Assembly: GCA_903895725.1 (NCBI GenBank)
Contig: CAITUV010000061.1
Span: 36,343 to 100,342, forward strand
Length of the DNA stretch: 64,000 bases
Direction of reading: 5' to 3'
From: an uncultured Myxococcales bacterium
GTDB lineage: Bacteria; Myxococcota_A; UBA9042; CAIXZC01
Within the stretch, counting starts at the first letter, position 1. Each line of letters starts with the position of its first letter. The position numbers and the translations under genes are program-made. Below the pieces are notes generated by a model that worked only from the letters and a program-made list of their open reading frames with translations, was not told where the DNA came from and ran no database searches. This document shows, in pieces, positions 48,401-56,115 of this stretch.

Positions 48401-49750
48401 GGGACCTGGCAGGGACTGTCGATCCGGCAGGCGGCGGGGGGAACGACCGACCGCAGCCTCAACGGGGCGATGCTCCTCGGGGTATCGGCCGGCGTGACGG
48501 CGGGCATGGCCGCGGGACAGTTCCTGGACGCGGACCCGGCTGCCGTCGGGAGGGCGGCCACCGGTGCCGTCGAGGGGACGCTCATCGGCCACGGGCTCGG
48601 GATGATGATCCCCCAGTTGGAAGACGGAGGGATCTGGACCCTGGCCATGGTGGGCGGATGGGCGGGCCTGGCGACCAAGGGGTTCTTCGTCCCGTCGGCG
48701 GAGTTCACGGGGGGGGACTATGCGGCCGTCGTGGCGGGGGCGGCCTGGGGAATCGGGCAGGGAGCGCTCATCGGGCACTCGGCCGGGCTCGAAGGGGACT
48801 CGCTTCAGGGAGCCATGCTCCTGGGGCTCGGGACCGGTCTGCTGGCCGGCGAGGCCTTTGCCCGGGCGGGAGACCTCAAGTTCTCGACGGTCCTGTTCAC
48901 GGAGCTGTCCAGCTATTCCGGCTCCGGGCTTGGTGCGGGGACGGCGCTCCTCCTCGAGGAGGACTCGGAGACGATCACCGCAGCCACCTCGGTGGCGGGC
49001 TGGGGGGCCAAAATCCTCACCGGGTTCGTGGCGGACCGGCTGAAGTTCCGGGGCAACGATACCTGGGAGTACCTGATGGGGCAGGGGTTCGGGCTCTGGC
49101 AGGGGCTCGGGTACGCGGCCGTGGCGGACGGCACGGACGCGCAGAACGCGGGCGGTGCGCTCGTCGGCATGTCGATGGGGTACTTCCTGCCCCTGCTGTG
49201 GAACCAGTTCCTCGACTTCTCGGTCGGCCAGGACCTGGCGATTGCCGGCGGTACGGTTTGGGGAACGTGGCTCGGCGGCTTCTGGAGCTGGGGGCTCGGG
49301 GCCGAAGACGAGGATGTGCTGCTGGCGAGCCTGATCGGCGGGGACGTAGGCCTGGCGGTCTCCGGTCTCCTGGTTTCACCGCTCGTGGAGATGGATGCGG
49401 TTCGGCTGGGTTGGATCCAGCTCGTGGGGCTCATGGGAATGGCACTCGGGGTTTCGGGGACGGGCATCTTCAGCGAGGACGACAGAACCGTGGTGGTTGG
49501 AATGCAGGTCGGGTCCACGGTCGGCCTGGTCGCGGGGACGCTGGTAACCCAGTGGTGGCGTCCCTGGGCGGGGGCCGGCGACAGCGTCTCCCGTCGGGAC
49601 GACGGCGGTGAATCGGTTGACCGCTCGGCCCCGTCGATTCGGCTGGGGAATCTCGACATCCCCATTCCGACGCCGGCCACGTTCGTCGCACCTCCTCCGC
49701 CCGGCTCCACGAAGCCGGCCATGCTCGTGGGCCTGCAGGGAACACTGTAG
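45467..49750 (+). CDS. HEAT-repeat protein fused to a glycine-rich multi-helix repeat region
   Basis: 1,427 residues, ATG after GGGGGGAG. A signal peptide (AAVGLVFMVTCAAWGPSYG) is followed by a Pro/Glu linker containing two copies of a 21-residue unit (63 bp, 45560-45685). Residues about 110-540 are HEAT-like helical pairs of the VRLAAIEALGGL kind. From about 550 to 1,380, glycine- and alanine-rich hydrophobic segments recur roughly every 90-100 residues, with motifs such as GAAWGTWQGLSI and GLGTGLLAGEAFA separated by acidic loops of the Y-x-EADPG or F-x-GGD kind. This suggests many short membrane helices or glycine-zipper hairpins. No family is recognised. A large envelope-spanning or outer-membrane protein is an inference. 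Confidence 0.85.
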   Translation: MRSESRVRAAVGLVFMVTCAAWGPSYGQEPPQPPETGESTQPGPTDQPVPPTQPPETGESAQPGPTDPPVPPKEASGQSEVPASPEPDVSVEPSEPSEPVAPLDVPVAAVPMGNEELRTHLLALWSSDVAEKRDALEALAGSRDARIVPVIGEFLSDGDPVLRIAAVAGLGKIPGPASEDLLCTMLLGRSSSLDEKKAVLLALAAHGTDRAADLLYDLRQELPGELQDVASSLMDERFPERAAWRRALASGNAEALAERPGDAELAELLVRLSESRVPAARADAAAALVRLGDLRAVPALAEAARTGPARVRLAAIEALGGLRCAESSHVLAQFAAPGSPLSPAEKAASIRALLAHDNEVAASLMFELTFVAAGTIQAAGLPLEVDALLHRRLPERMAERASDTTSAGTEVELLLDLRQKESTARVKAAVRRAGELKADVVPALVPFLSDRAIAPEAVEALGRYSGAAGLKPLAALSIRPTATRELRERAIDLVGNRQGLDVSPLLLEMYARMEDEEHKRMVARLLTQRYPEVAGQKGLDKLERDRRGLVPMMLVGAAHGAANMYLLSEVSAPGDDKIMFLPAMGGAILGAGTPLLLTLGDEVKPFESLWVGTMGLWGMTDGVLLALALDRGTGEDVRWAQGMALAGQTGGLIAGWLTRRTTGRDIGQIGYVNLAGGVGFYAGAGAALLTEDLDGNMAAGLALGGSAAGLVLSGLLAPDLRFTRQDVVQSLSTVWMSGLTGGCLAVAALPEYEDEGEEERALKGTGGALLGAAAGFTAASILSAYTEADPGMVGFLNLAYLAGNAMGLGISLQWDEDNPRANAAWMAGGGVTGLALAGLLGRDLEVKRKDVFQVAATTGLGAWSGYLAADALHGEGMDDRAARGGTLIGGAAGFAAGSLVAAYTEPNGSTMGRALLGFGTGTLMGAGVGLSVPELEDRWIEALMLGGGWIGLGTMAAVEEHTRYSGGDMALIGFGAAWGTWQGLSIRQAAGGTTDRSLNGAMLLGVSAGVTAGMAAGQFLDADPAAVGRAATGAVEGTLIGHGLGMMIPQLEDGGIWTLAMVGGWAGLATKGFFVPSAEFTGGDYAAVVAGAAWGIGQGALIGHSAGLEGDSLQGAMLLGLGTGLLAGEAFARAGDLKFSTVLFTELSSYSGSGLGAGTALLLEEDSETITAATSVAGWGAKILTGFVADRLKFRGNDTWEYLMGQGFGLWQGLGYAAVADGTDAQNAGGALVGMSMGYFLPLLWNQFLDFSVGQDLAIAGGTVWGTWLGGFWSWGLGAEDEDVLLASLIGGDVGLAVSGLLVSPLVEMDAVRLGWIQLVGLMGMALGVSGTGIFSEDDRTVVVGMQVGSTVGLVAGTLVTQWWRPWAGAGDSVSRRDDGGESVDRSAPSIRLGNLDIPIPTPATFVAPPPPGSTKPAMLVGLQGTL

Positions 49751-49781
49751 AACCCAGCGGCGGTACGCACACACGTGCAGC

Positions 49782-49810
49782 TTGATCGCCATTCCCGAAC
49801 GTGGCAGACT
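49782..49810 (+). promoter_or_regulatory. Candidate promoter of the MoaD-like gene
   Basis: TTGATC (49782-49787), 17-nt spacer, CAGACT (49805-49810), 26 nt before the ATG at 49837. Confidence 0.4.
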
Positions 49811-49836
49811 GGCGGCCGGCAGTTTGGGGGAACCGC

Positions 49837-50067
49837 ATGAAGATCGGTTTCTTTGGCCCGGTGCAAGTGCCTCCGCCCGAAGTCGTGGAGACGGTGGCGC
49901 AGGAGTTTGCCGGCGGGTCGGTTCGTGACCTGCTGGCCGCACTGGGGTTCGGGCCGGAGCAGGTGTGGTTCCTCTCCGTGGTGAGGGGGGACGAGCGCCT
50001 GGCCCCGGACGACCGCGTTTGCGCCCAGGACGAACTGTCGATCATGCTCGTTGTCGGAGGGGGATAG
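49837..50067 (+). CDS. MoaD/ThiS-like beta-grasp protein
   Basis: 76 residues. The beta-grasp pattern of sulfur carriers is clear: MKIGFFGPVQ as strand 1, SVRDLLAALG as the helix, RLAPDDRVCAQDELSIMLVV as the last strands. The C-terminus is GGG, matching the Gly-Gly tail that E1-like enzymes adenylate and thiocarboxylate. Neither moaE nor a thiazole-pathway gene lies nearby. The gene stops at 50067 and the next starts at 50069, so translation is probably coupled. Sulfur carriage for molybdopterin or another thio-cofactor is the family role; here the partner is unknown. Confidence 0.82.
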   Translation: MKIGFFGPVQVPPPEVVETVAQEFAGGSVRDLLAALGFGPEQVWFLSVVRGDERLAPDDRVCAQDELSIMLVVGGG

Positions 50068-50068
50068 C

Positions 50069-52351
50069 GTGAACCATCTGAATCGTTGGATTGCGTTGGC
50101 GGGGACGACGCTTTCGGCACTCGCCGTGGTGGGGCTCGGTTCCGGCGCGGTGCTGGCCTACGACTATCGGGTCCCCATCCTGGTGGACGACGAGGACGAC
50201 CTCAACGAGCTCCTCGCCAGCGAGGACATCACCGAGGAGCAGTGGGACGCGCTCAACGACCTGCTGCGCAACCCCATCGACATCAACAGGGCGGACCGGG
50301 ACGAGCTGTACGACCTGCCCGGGATTACCTATGAAATGGCCGACCGGATCATCGAGTATCGGAAGGACACGCCGTTCAAGCGACCGACCGAGCTCAAGAA
50401 GATCCAGGGCATCACCGACGACGTCTGGGTGCAGGTCAAGAAGTTCGTCAAGGTGGTCAAGCCCAAGAAGGTCAAGGTGGGCAAGTCGAAGAAGAAGGGC
50501 TTCAAGGGCAAGGTCAGGCTCAAGGCCGTCGACCGGATCAAGGAAGCCGGCACCTCGACGACCTCGAAGGCCGACGAGGACTACCCGGAAGGCTACCTCC
50601 AGGTCAAGGTCGAGGACCCCGGTACCTTCGAGGCCGGCGCCGCGGTGATCACCCGCAACACGCTGGGGGGAGTGGAGTCGATCGGCGACAACCTCCACGA
50701 GGCCCCGGTGGTCGTGGACGATGAGGGAATCCCCAAGCCGGAAAGCAGCTTTCCGCTGGACAAATATTACTACATCAAGACCTCGGGACAGACCTACCTG
50801 CCGGCCTGGCCCAAGGTGTACGGCATGACCGACCTGGGCGGGGTCGAGTTGCTGGCTGGAAGCTACCGGATCGGCTTTGGCCAGCGGCTGGTGTTCGACT
50901 CCACCGGCCGCACCAATCCTTCCGGGTTCGTGCCCGACTTGACGGTCAGCGAAGGGGAGTACGGATTCTCGATGTACAAGGGGCAGTTCGGCGCTGCGGC
51001 AACGATTCCGATCGGCCTGACTCCTGACCTTGGTCTGGAGATGACCCCCTTCTTCTCGTGGTGGCGCTACGACGTGAACCAGTACTACATCAAGCACGCC
51101 CGCTCCAGCCTGCTGGGCGGCTGCCACAAGGACAACCTGGAGGCCGGCGACCCGGCCGACCCGACGTGCTACGAGCCCTATGCGATCCTCGAGCCGTACG
51201 GCAGCACGCCGGGGACGTACACCTACCGGTACGGCGAGTCGCTGCCGCATTCCTACTCGGAGCTCATCGGCGGTGCCAACGCCCGCCTCCTCTTCCTCGG
51301 GCGGTCTCACGTCGGCATCACCGGGTACGTGGACAAGGTGGACTTTGCGCTCGGAGACGATCGGACCGTGTTCAAGGGGAACACGCCGTTCCCGGAGCGG
51401 GATCTCTTCGTCGCCGGCGGCCTGGACACGGCCCTCGTGTTCGACCCCATCTCGATCTACGGGGAAGGGGCGGTCAACGACCTCGGGGCACCGGCCGGGC
51501 TGGTGCGGGCGGTCTCGGAAGTGGGGGACTTCGTGCTGGAGGGGAACGTCCGGTACTACTCGGAGGACTATGACAACCCCCATGCCAAGGCCTACAACAT
51601 GTCCGACCTGTACGACGGCAGCCGGCTCAAGGGGGAGATGGGCGGCATGCTGTCGGTCCGATACCGCCCGTTCAAGTGGTTTGCTGCCCGCGTGGACCAG
51701 GACATTTGGCGTGCACCGGCCTGGGAGGACAAGGATACCCAGGAGAAGAAGGTATACCCGTGGCGTGCCGAGACCTACGCCAAGCTCGATTTCGTGCCGG
51801 TGGACAAGCTCCGGGTCGGTATCTTCGGCGTCTGGGCCGACAAGGACATCGAGCAGCAGGGCGGGATGGAGGACGACTACTACGGCGTGTCGGGCGAGCT
51901 GCCGCAGGGAGGCAAGTACCAGGCGGGGGCGCAGCTTTCGACCCGGCTGATCCCGAACGTCGGCATCTGGACGTACTACAAGACGTCGTTCTATGACGTG
52001 AAGAGCGGGGCGGACGAAGGGGCCGACGAGTACAAGCGGGAGCATTACGGGGTGTTCAAGCTGAGCACCCGGCCGCTGGGATTCGTGGATCCCAAGCTTT
52101 CCCGCTGGCTCCAGCTCGATGCCCGGGCCAAGTACTTCGAAGGCGGCATGCTCGGCGAGGACATGACCTCGGTCGAGCGGGAGCGGTTCGTCGAGGGGTA
52201 CGTGCAGCTCGGGACCGAGATCGCAAAGACCGCGTTCGTGTCCATCCGGGGGGCGATGAGGGACTACCTCAAGAAGGAGAATTCCCAGGGCGACACGACC
52301 GACAAGCCGGTCGAGTACTTCTGGAAGGCCGTGGCCGAGTACAAGTTCTGA
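50069..52351 (+). CDS. Helix-hairpin-helix protein with predicted outer-membrane barrel
   Basis: 760 residues from a GTG at 50069 preceded by GGAGGGGG. After a signal peptide (about 1-30, ALAVVGLGSGAVLA) comes a ComEA-like helix-hairpin-helix pair (about 70-132): NPIDINRADRDELYDLPGIT and a second PTELKKIQGI. A lysine-rich linker (KPKKVKVGKSKKKGFKGKV) follows. The remaining about 570 residues alternate hydrophobic and polar residues, are rich in Tyr, Gly and Asp, and end EYKF, as in large outer-membrane barrels. Exported HhH plus barrel proteins of this size occur in other Gram-negative groups. A role in DNA binding or uptake at the outer membrane is an inference. Confidence 0.85.
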   Translation: MNHLNRWIALAGTTLSALAVVGLGSGAVLAYDYRVPILVDDEDDLNELLASEDITEEQWDALNDLLRNPIDINRADRDELYDLPGITYEMADRIIEYRKDTPFKRPTELKKIQGITDDVWVQVKKFVKVVKPKKVKVGKSKKKGFKGKVRLKAVDRIKEAGTSTTSKADEDYPEGYLQVKVEDPGTFEAGAAVITRNTLGGVESIGDNLHEAPVVVDDEGIPKPESSFPLDKYYYIKTSGQTYLPAWPKVYGMTDLGGVELLAGSYRIGFGQRLVFDSTGRTNPSGFVPDLTVSEGEYGFSMYKGQFGAAATIPIGLTPDLGLEMTPFFSWWRYDVNQYYIKHARSSLLGGCHKDNLEAGDPADPTCYEPYAILEPYGSTPGTYTYRYGESLPHSYSELIGGANARLLFLGRSHVGITGYVDKVDFALGDDRTVFKGNTPFPERDLFVAGGLDTALVFDPISIYGEGAVNDLGAPAGLVRAVSEVGDFVLEGNVRYYSEDYDNPHAKAYNMSDLYDGSRLKGEMGGMLSVRYRPFKWFAARVDQDIWRAPAWEDKDTQEKKVYPWRAETYAKLDFVPVDKLRVGIFGVWADKDIEQQGGMEDDYYGVSGELPQGGKYQAGAQLSTRLIPNVGIWTYYKTSFYDVKSGADEGADEYKREHYGVFKLSTRPLGFVDPKLSRWLQLDARAKYFEGGMLGEDMTSVERERFVEGYVQLGTEIAKTAFVSIRGAMRDYLKKENSQGDTTDKPVEYFWKAVAEYKF

Positions 52352-52383
52352 GCGCGATCGTGTGAAGCGGCAGTAGTCACGGG

Positions 52384-52427
52384 CCTTCCATGCCGGCGGT
52401 ACACAGCCCCGACCACGCGGGAGGGGC
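52384..52427 (-). repeat. Inverted copy of the dispersed GCCCCTCC repeat
   Basis: Reading the minus strand from 52427: GCCCCTCCCGCGTGGTCGGG, then GCTGTGTACCGCCGGCATGGAAGG. This copy matches the 14107 copy through the extended GTGT-x-C-x-GCC(A/G)GC-x2-GGAAGG tail, so the full unit is about 44 bp. Confidence 0.75.
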
Positions 52428-52510
52428 AAGCGCAGAGGGTCGCCGATCAGCGATTCAGGGTTTGGAAGGGGTCGGTGGCTGCCGGTTCGCCGTTCGGGAA
52501 GGGAGAATCC

Positions 52511-53551
52511 ATGTGGCGTAGCGCACGAACGAGGGGGGCTTGCTGGGGGATCCTGGTGCTCGGCCTGGTGTGGTCGGGGCAGGCCGTTGCGCAGACTCAG
52601 CCAGACTGCCACGGGCCGCTCTATTACAAGCTGAAGAACCAGGACAAGGAGCAACGGACCTCGGAAGCGGCCCGGGCCGAAGTGGACCGTTTCGTCGACT
52701 CGGCGGGGGGGAAGCTTGTGGCCGCCAACCTGGCCGAGGGGACCGCTCTACTGGCGCAGAGGAAGGGGGAGTGGCTGGATTGCCTGGCGCGGACCCGGCG
52801 CCCCTCGGTGCTGTGCCTGGCGGTGGTTCGAGCCGACGAGAAGCTGTGCTCCGCCCTGTCGGCACCGGAGCGGCGGGAGCCGTGCCTGATGCTCTCCCGG
52901 GTGGCGACAGCCGTCAAGGCCGGGCGGGCGGAGCTGTGTGCTGCCATGGGGGAGGTCCCCGAGCGTCGGCTGTGTGAGCTTGCCGCCGGCGGGGGCGGCT
53001 CGTGCGACGGGTTGCCCGAGGGGGCTGCCTCCAGGGTCTGCCGCGCCGTTGCTGCAAAGGCGGGGGGGAAGGCTTCGGGGCTGAGCCCGGAGGAGGCCGT
53101 GGCCGTGGCCTGGGTGCGGGCGCTTTCCGCCCGGGAGGCTGCGGGCTGCGACGCCATTCCGGAGTCCCGGGAGCGAGGGGTGTGCCGGGCGGCCGCTGCC
53201 GGCAGCGAGGAGGCCTGCCCCCTGGACCGACCCACCATCGAGCACGTGGACGGCGACTACTCGTGCCGCAACCTGGTGCTGTCGCATCGGGTGCACTCGT
53301 CCGCCGCAGGCACGGAGCTGGTGGTGCGGCTGGGGGGGGACTTCCCCGGGAAGGCCGACTGCCAGGTCAAGGCCCGGCTCGCCGGTTCGAAGGAGCGGAT
53401 CGTCGGCAGCGTGCATCCGGACCGGGGTCTGGACCTGACCGAAATCCGTGCCCTCGTGGAAGGGCCGGTCGAGGGCGTGGAGGCCACCTGCCGCTGGGAT
53501 CTCGAGTCGAGCCGTTTCATCCCGAAAGAGAGCGAAGCCGGGGTCTGGTAG
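52511..53551 (+). CDS. Periplasmic protein with repeated cysteine-paired helical hairpins
   Basis: 346 residues; ATG at 52511 after GGGAAGGGAG. A signal peptide (CWGILVLGLVWSGQAVA) precedes about 200 residues in which cysteines pair at 14-16 residue spacing: LCSALSAPERREPC, LCAAMGEVPERRLC, SCDGLPEGAASRVC and GCDAIPESRERGVC. This suggests a stack of disulfide-clamped helical hairpins. The C-terminal 110 residues look like a small beta domain with three cysteines. No family is recognised. It precedes mreB by 119 bp, but mreB has its own promoter. Confidence 0.8.
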   Translation: MWRSARTRGACWGILVLGLVWSGQAVAQTQPDCHGPLYYKLKNQDKEQRTSEAARAEVDRFVDSAGGKLVAANLAEGTALLAQRKGEWLDCLARTRRPSVLCLAVVRADEKLCSALSAPERREPCLMLSRVATAVKAGRAELCAAMGEVPERRLCELAAGGGGSCDGLPEGAASRVCRAVAAKAGGKASGLSPEEAVAVAWVRALSAREAAGCDAIPESRERGVCRAAAAGSEEACPLDRPTIEHVDGDYSCRNLVLSHRVHSSAAGTELVVRLGGDFPGKADCQVKARLAGSKERIVGSVHPDRGLDLTEIRALVEGPVEGVEATCRWDLESSRFIPKESEAGVW

Positions 53552-53581
53552 GGGCTCTTTCATCCCCCATTTTCATCCCGC

Positions 53582-53610
53582 TTGCGCAGCCGCGCGCTTT
53601 CTGTTATAGA
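53582..53610 (+). promoter_or_regulatory. Promoter of the mreBCD-mrdAB operon
   Basis: TTGCGC (53582-53587), 17-nt spacer, TATAGA (53605-53610) within TTATAGAT, about 60 nt before the mreB GTG. Confidence 0.6.
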
Positions 53611-53670
53611 TCGGCGGAACTGCCTTCTGGGCCATCGCAAGCTGCGGGGGCGGCAAGGAGCGGACGCACG

Positions 53671-54702
53671 GTGCTGAACTGGTTCTACAGCCTCTTCTCG
53701 AACGACCTGGCGATCGACCTGGGGACCGCCAATACCAAGGTCTATGTGAAGGGGCGTGGCATCGTGTCGTGCGAGCCGTCCGTCGTGGCCGTGCAGAAGG
53801 ATGCCCGGGGCATGCGGGTTCTGGCCGTCGGTCGGGATGCCAAGGAGATGCTCGGCAAGACGCCGGGCGGCATCGTCGCCATCCGCCCCATGAAGGACGG
53901 CGTGATTGCGGACTTCGCAGTCACCGAGGCCATGCTGCGCTACTTCATCAACCGGGCCCACAACCGACGGACCCTCGTGCGCCCCCGGATCATCATTTGC
54001 GTCCCGTTCGGCGTCACCGAGGTCGAAAAGCGCGCCGTGAAGGAATCGGCCGAGTCGGCCGGCGCCCGCGAGGTCTACCTCATCGAGGAGCCCATGGCAG
54101 CGGCCATCGGTGCGGGTTTGCCCATCACCGAGCCCTCGGGAAACATGGTGGTGGACATCGGCGGCGGTACGACGGAAGTGGCGGTCATCTCGCTCTCGGG
54201 GATTGTGTTCTCCCGCTCGGTCAAGGTGGGCGGCGACAAGATGGATGATGCCATCATCCAGCACATGAAGCGCAAGTACAACCTGCTGGTCGGAGAGCGG
54301 ACCGCCGAGCGAATCAAGTGCGAAATCGGGACCGCGTACCCGACCGACCAGGTGCTGACCATGGAAGTGAAGGGGCGGGATCTCATCCAGGGGGTTCCCA
54401 AGCCGGTGGTGGTCAACTCGGACGAGATTCGTGATGCCCTCGCGGACCCGGTCGGGGCCATTGTCGAGGCCATCCGCAGTGCCCTGGAAGGCACACCGCC
54501 GGAGCTTTCCGCCGACATCGTGGACAAGGGCATCGTCATGACCGGCGGCGGGTCGTTGCTGAAGAACCTGGACAAGCTGATCCGGGAGGAGACGGGGTTG
54601 CCGGTATCGCTGAGCGACGACCCCATCTCCGCCGTCGTGCTCGGGGCCGGAAAGGCCCTCGACGAGCTCGACCTCCTGCGGGAAGTCAGCATCCCCGCGT
54701 GA
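53671..54702 (+). CDS. mreB: Rod-shape-determining actin homologue MreB
   Basis: 343 residues from a GTG at 53671 with AAGGAG about ten bases upstream. The phosphate-1 motif LAIDLGTANTKVYVKG, phosphate-2 VVDIGGGTTEVAVIS and adenosine motif IVMTGGGSLLKNL are intact, and the N-terminal amphipathic stretch LNWFYSLFSND fits membrane attachment. MreB filaments guide lateral wall synthesis with MreC, MreD, PBP2 and RodA, all encoded directly downstream. Confidence 0.97.
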   Translation: MLNWFYSLFSNDLAIDLGTANTKVYVKGRGIVSCEPSVVAVQKDARGMRVLAVGRDAKEMLGKTPGGIVAIRPMKDGVIADFAVTEAMLRYFINRAHNRRTLVRPRIIICVPFGVTEVEKRAVKESAESAGAREVYLIEEPMAAAIGAGLPITEPSGNMVVDIGGGTTEVAVISLSGIVFSRSVKVGGDKMDDAIIQHMKRKYNLLVGERTAERIKCEIGTAYPTDQVLTMEVKGRDLIQGVPKPVVVNSDEIRDALADPVGAIVEAIRSALEGTPPELSADIVDKGIVMTGGGSLLKNLDKLIREETGLPVSLSDDPISAVVLGAGKALDELDLLREVSIPA

Positions 54703-54733
54703 AACGCGACTCCGCACGAGGAATCGGTACGCC

Positions 54734-55597
54734 ATGAGGCAGAAGCAGGAGAGATTCAAGGTCGCGCTGCTGAGCCTCCTGCTCCTCGTTGCTCCCCTGT
54801 TCTCGATGTATTTCCACGGTCGGATCGACCGCCCGCAGTCCGTTGCCGAAAGTGCGCTCATCCACCTGACCGGCCCGGGCCAGAGCCTGATGAACGGGGT
54901 GTTCGGGACCTTCGTGGGGTGGTGGAAACGGTACGTGTTCCTCGTGGAAGTGGCCGAGCAGAACGAGGAGCTTCGGCAAAGCATCGGCGAGCTCAAGCTG
55001 ATGGCAGCCCGCGCCCGGGGGCTGGATGAAGAGAACCGGCGGCTTCGGGACATGCTGGCGTTTAGGACCGAGCACAAGGAGCTGAAGCTGGCAACGGCCC
55101 AGATCATCGCCCGGGAGACATCTCCGTACTTCAGCGTTTCCCGTATCCGGCTGGACCGGGGAACTGAGGACCAGATGGCGGAGAACATGCCGGTCCTGAC
55201 CTCGGCCGGCGTAGTGGGCCGCATCGAGAAGGTCGCAGGGCAGTACTGCGACATCATGCTGATCACGGATTCCCGCTCCCGCATCGACGTGCAGATCCCG
55301 GGCAAGGGGCTGTCGGGGACGCTCGTGGGAACCGGGGACGGGCTGCCGGTCTTCCGGTTCCCCTTCCAGAAGGCTCGCCCGGCCAAGGGGGATGCGCTGC
55401 TCACCACCGGACATGACCGGTTGTTCCCCAAGGGGCTGGTCGTCGGCTTCGTGCTCGAGGACGGGGCACGCCAGTCGGGCAAGCAGCTCGAGTCCGCGGT
55501 GGAGCCGGCCGTCTCGTTCGCATCGCTCCAGGAGGTCTTCATCGCCGTGGAGGCGGAGCTCCAGCTTCCGACGCCGGGGCAGGAGGAGCCGCAATGA
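54734..55597 (+). CDS. mreC: Rod-shape-determining protein MreC
   Basis: 287 residues. A single N-terminal membrane anchor (about 9-27, ALLSLLLLVAPLFSMYF), a coiled coil (about 75-115, EQNEELRQSIGELKLMAARA) and a C-terminal double beta-barrel domain (GVVGRIEKVAGQYCDIMLI, with the VGFVLEDG block) follow the family plan. MreC is periplasmic and activates the PBP2-RodA synthase. Its stop overlaps the mreD start (ATGA at 55594). Confidence 0.95.
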   Translation: MRQKQERFKVALLSLLLLVAPLFSMYFHGRIDRPQSVAESALIHLTGPGQSLMNGVFGTFVGWWKRYVFLVEVAEQNEELRQSIGELKLMAARARGLDEENRRLRDMLAFRTEHKELKLATAQIIARETSPYFSVSRIRLDRGTEDQMAENMPVLTSAGVVGRIEKVAGQYCDIMLITDSRSRIDVQIPGKGLSGTLVGTGDGLPVFRFPFQKARPAKGDALLTTGHDRLFPKGLVVGFVLEDGARQSGKQLESAVEPAVSFASLQEVFIAVEAELQLPTPGQEEPQ

Positions 55598-56115
55598 AAG
55601 CTCTCCAGATCCTGCTCTATGTTGTGGTTGCCTACGTGCTGCTGAGCCTCGAGTCACCGCTGCTGACGTCGTTCCACGTCCGCATGTACGCACCCGACCC
55701 GGCGTTGGCCATCGTCGTTCACGCGGCCTGCTCGGTGGAGTTCCTCCCGGGCGTGATCCTGTGCGCGTTCCTCGGCCTGCTCAAGGACGGTTTCTCCGCC
55801 GGCGTGCCGGTGGGAACGCACGTCGAGATCTATGTGCTGGTCTTCCTGTGCTGTTTCGCCCTGACCCGGCGGCTCGACTATCGCAACGTGATCCTCCTGA
55901 CCGTAGTCACCTTTGGTGCCAGCCTGGTCTCATCGTTCCTGTTCTTCGTGCTGTCCGCGATCTTCGACCGGGACTTTGAGGAGTTCGACCTCGTGTTCCG
56001 CCTGGCCTTGCCGCAGGCCCTGATCACGTCTCCCATGGGCCCCATCGTCGCCGGCCTGCTCGGGTTCATCGACCGGAAGCTGGCCGGGTCGGAGAAGGAC
56101 GGGGTATTCCGATGA
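55594..56115 (+). CDS. mreD: Rod-shape-determining protein MreD
   Basis: 173 residues, five to six predicted membrane helices, with the family block AFLGLLKDGFSAGVPVGTH (acidic-basic pair in a Gly-rich loop). Overlaps mreC by four bases, and its own stop overlaps the mrdA start (ATGA at 56112), so mreC-mreD-mrdA are translationally coupled. Confidence 0.92.
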   Translation: MKALQILLYVVVAYVLLSLESPLLTSFHVRMYAPDPALAIVVHAACSVEFLPGVILCAFLGLLKDGFSAGVPVGTHVEIYVLVFLCCFALTRRLDYRNVILLTVVTFGASLVSSFLFFVLSAIFDRDFEEFDLVFRLALPQALITSPMGPIVAGLLGFIDRKLAGSEKDGVFR

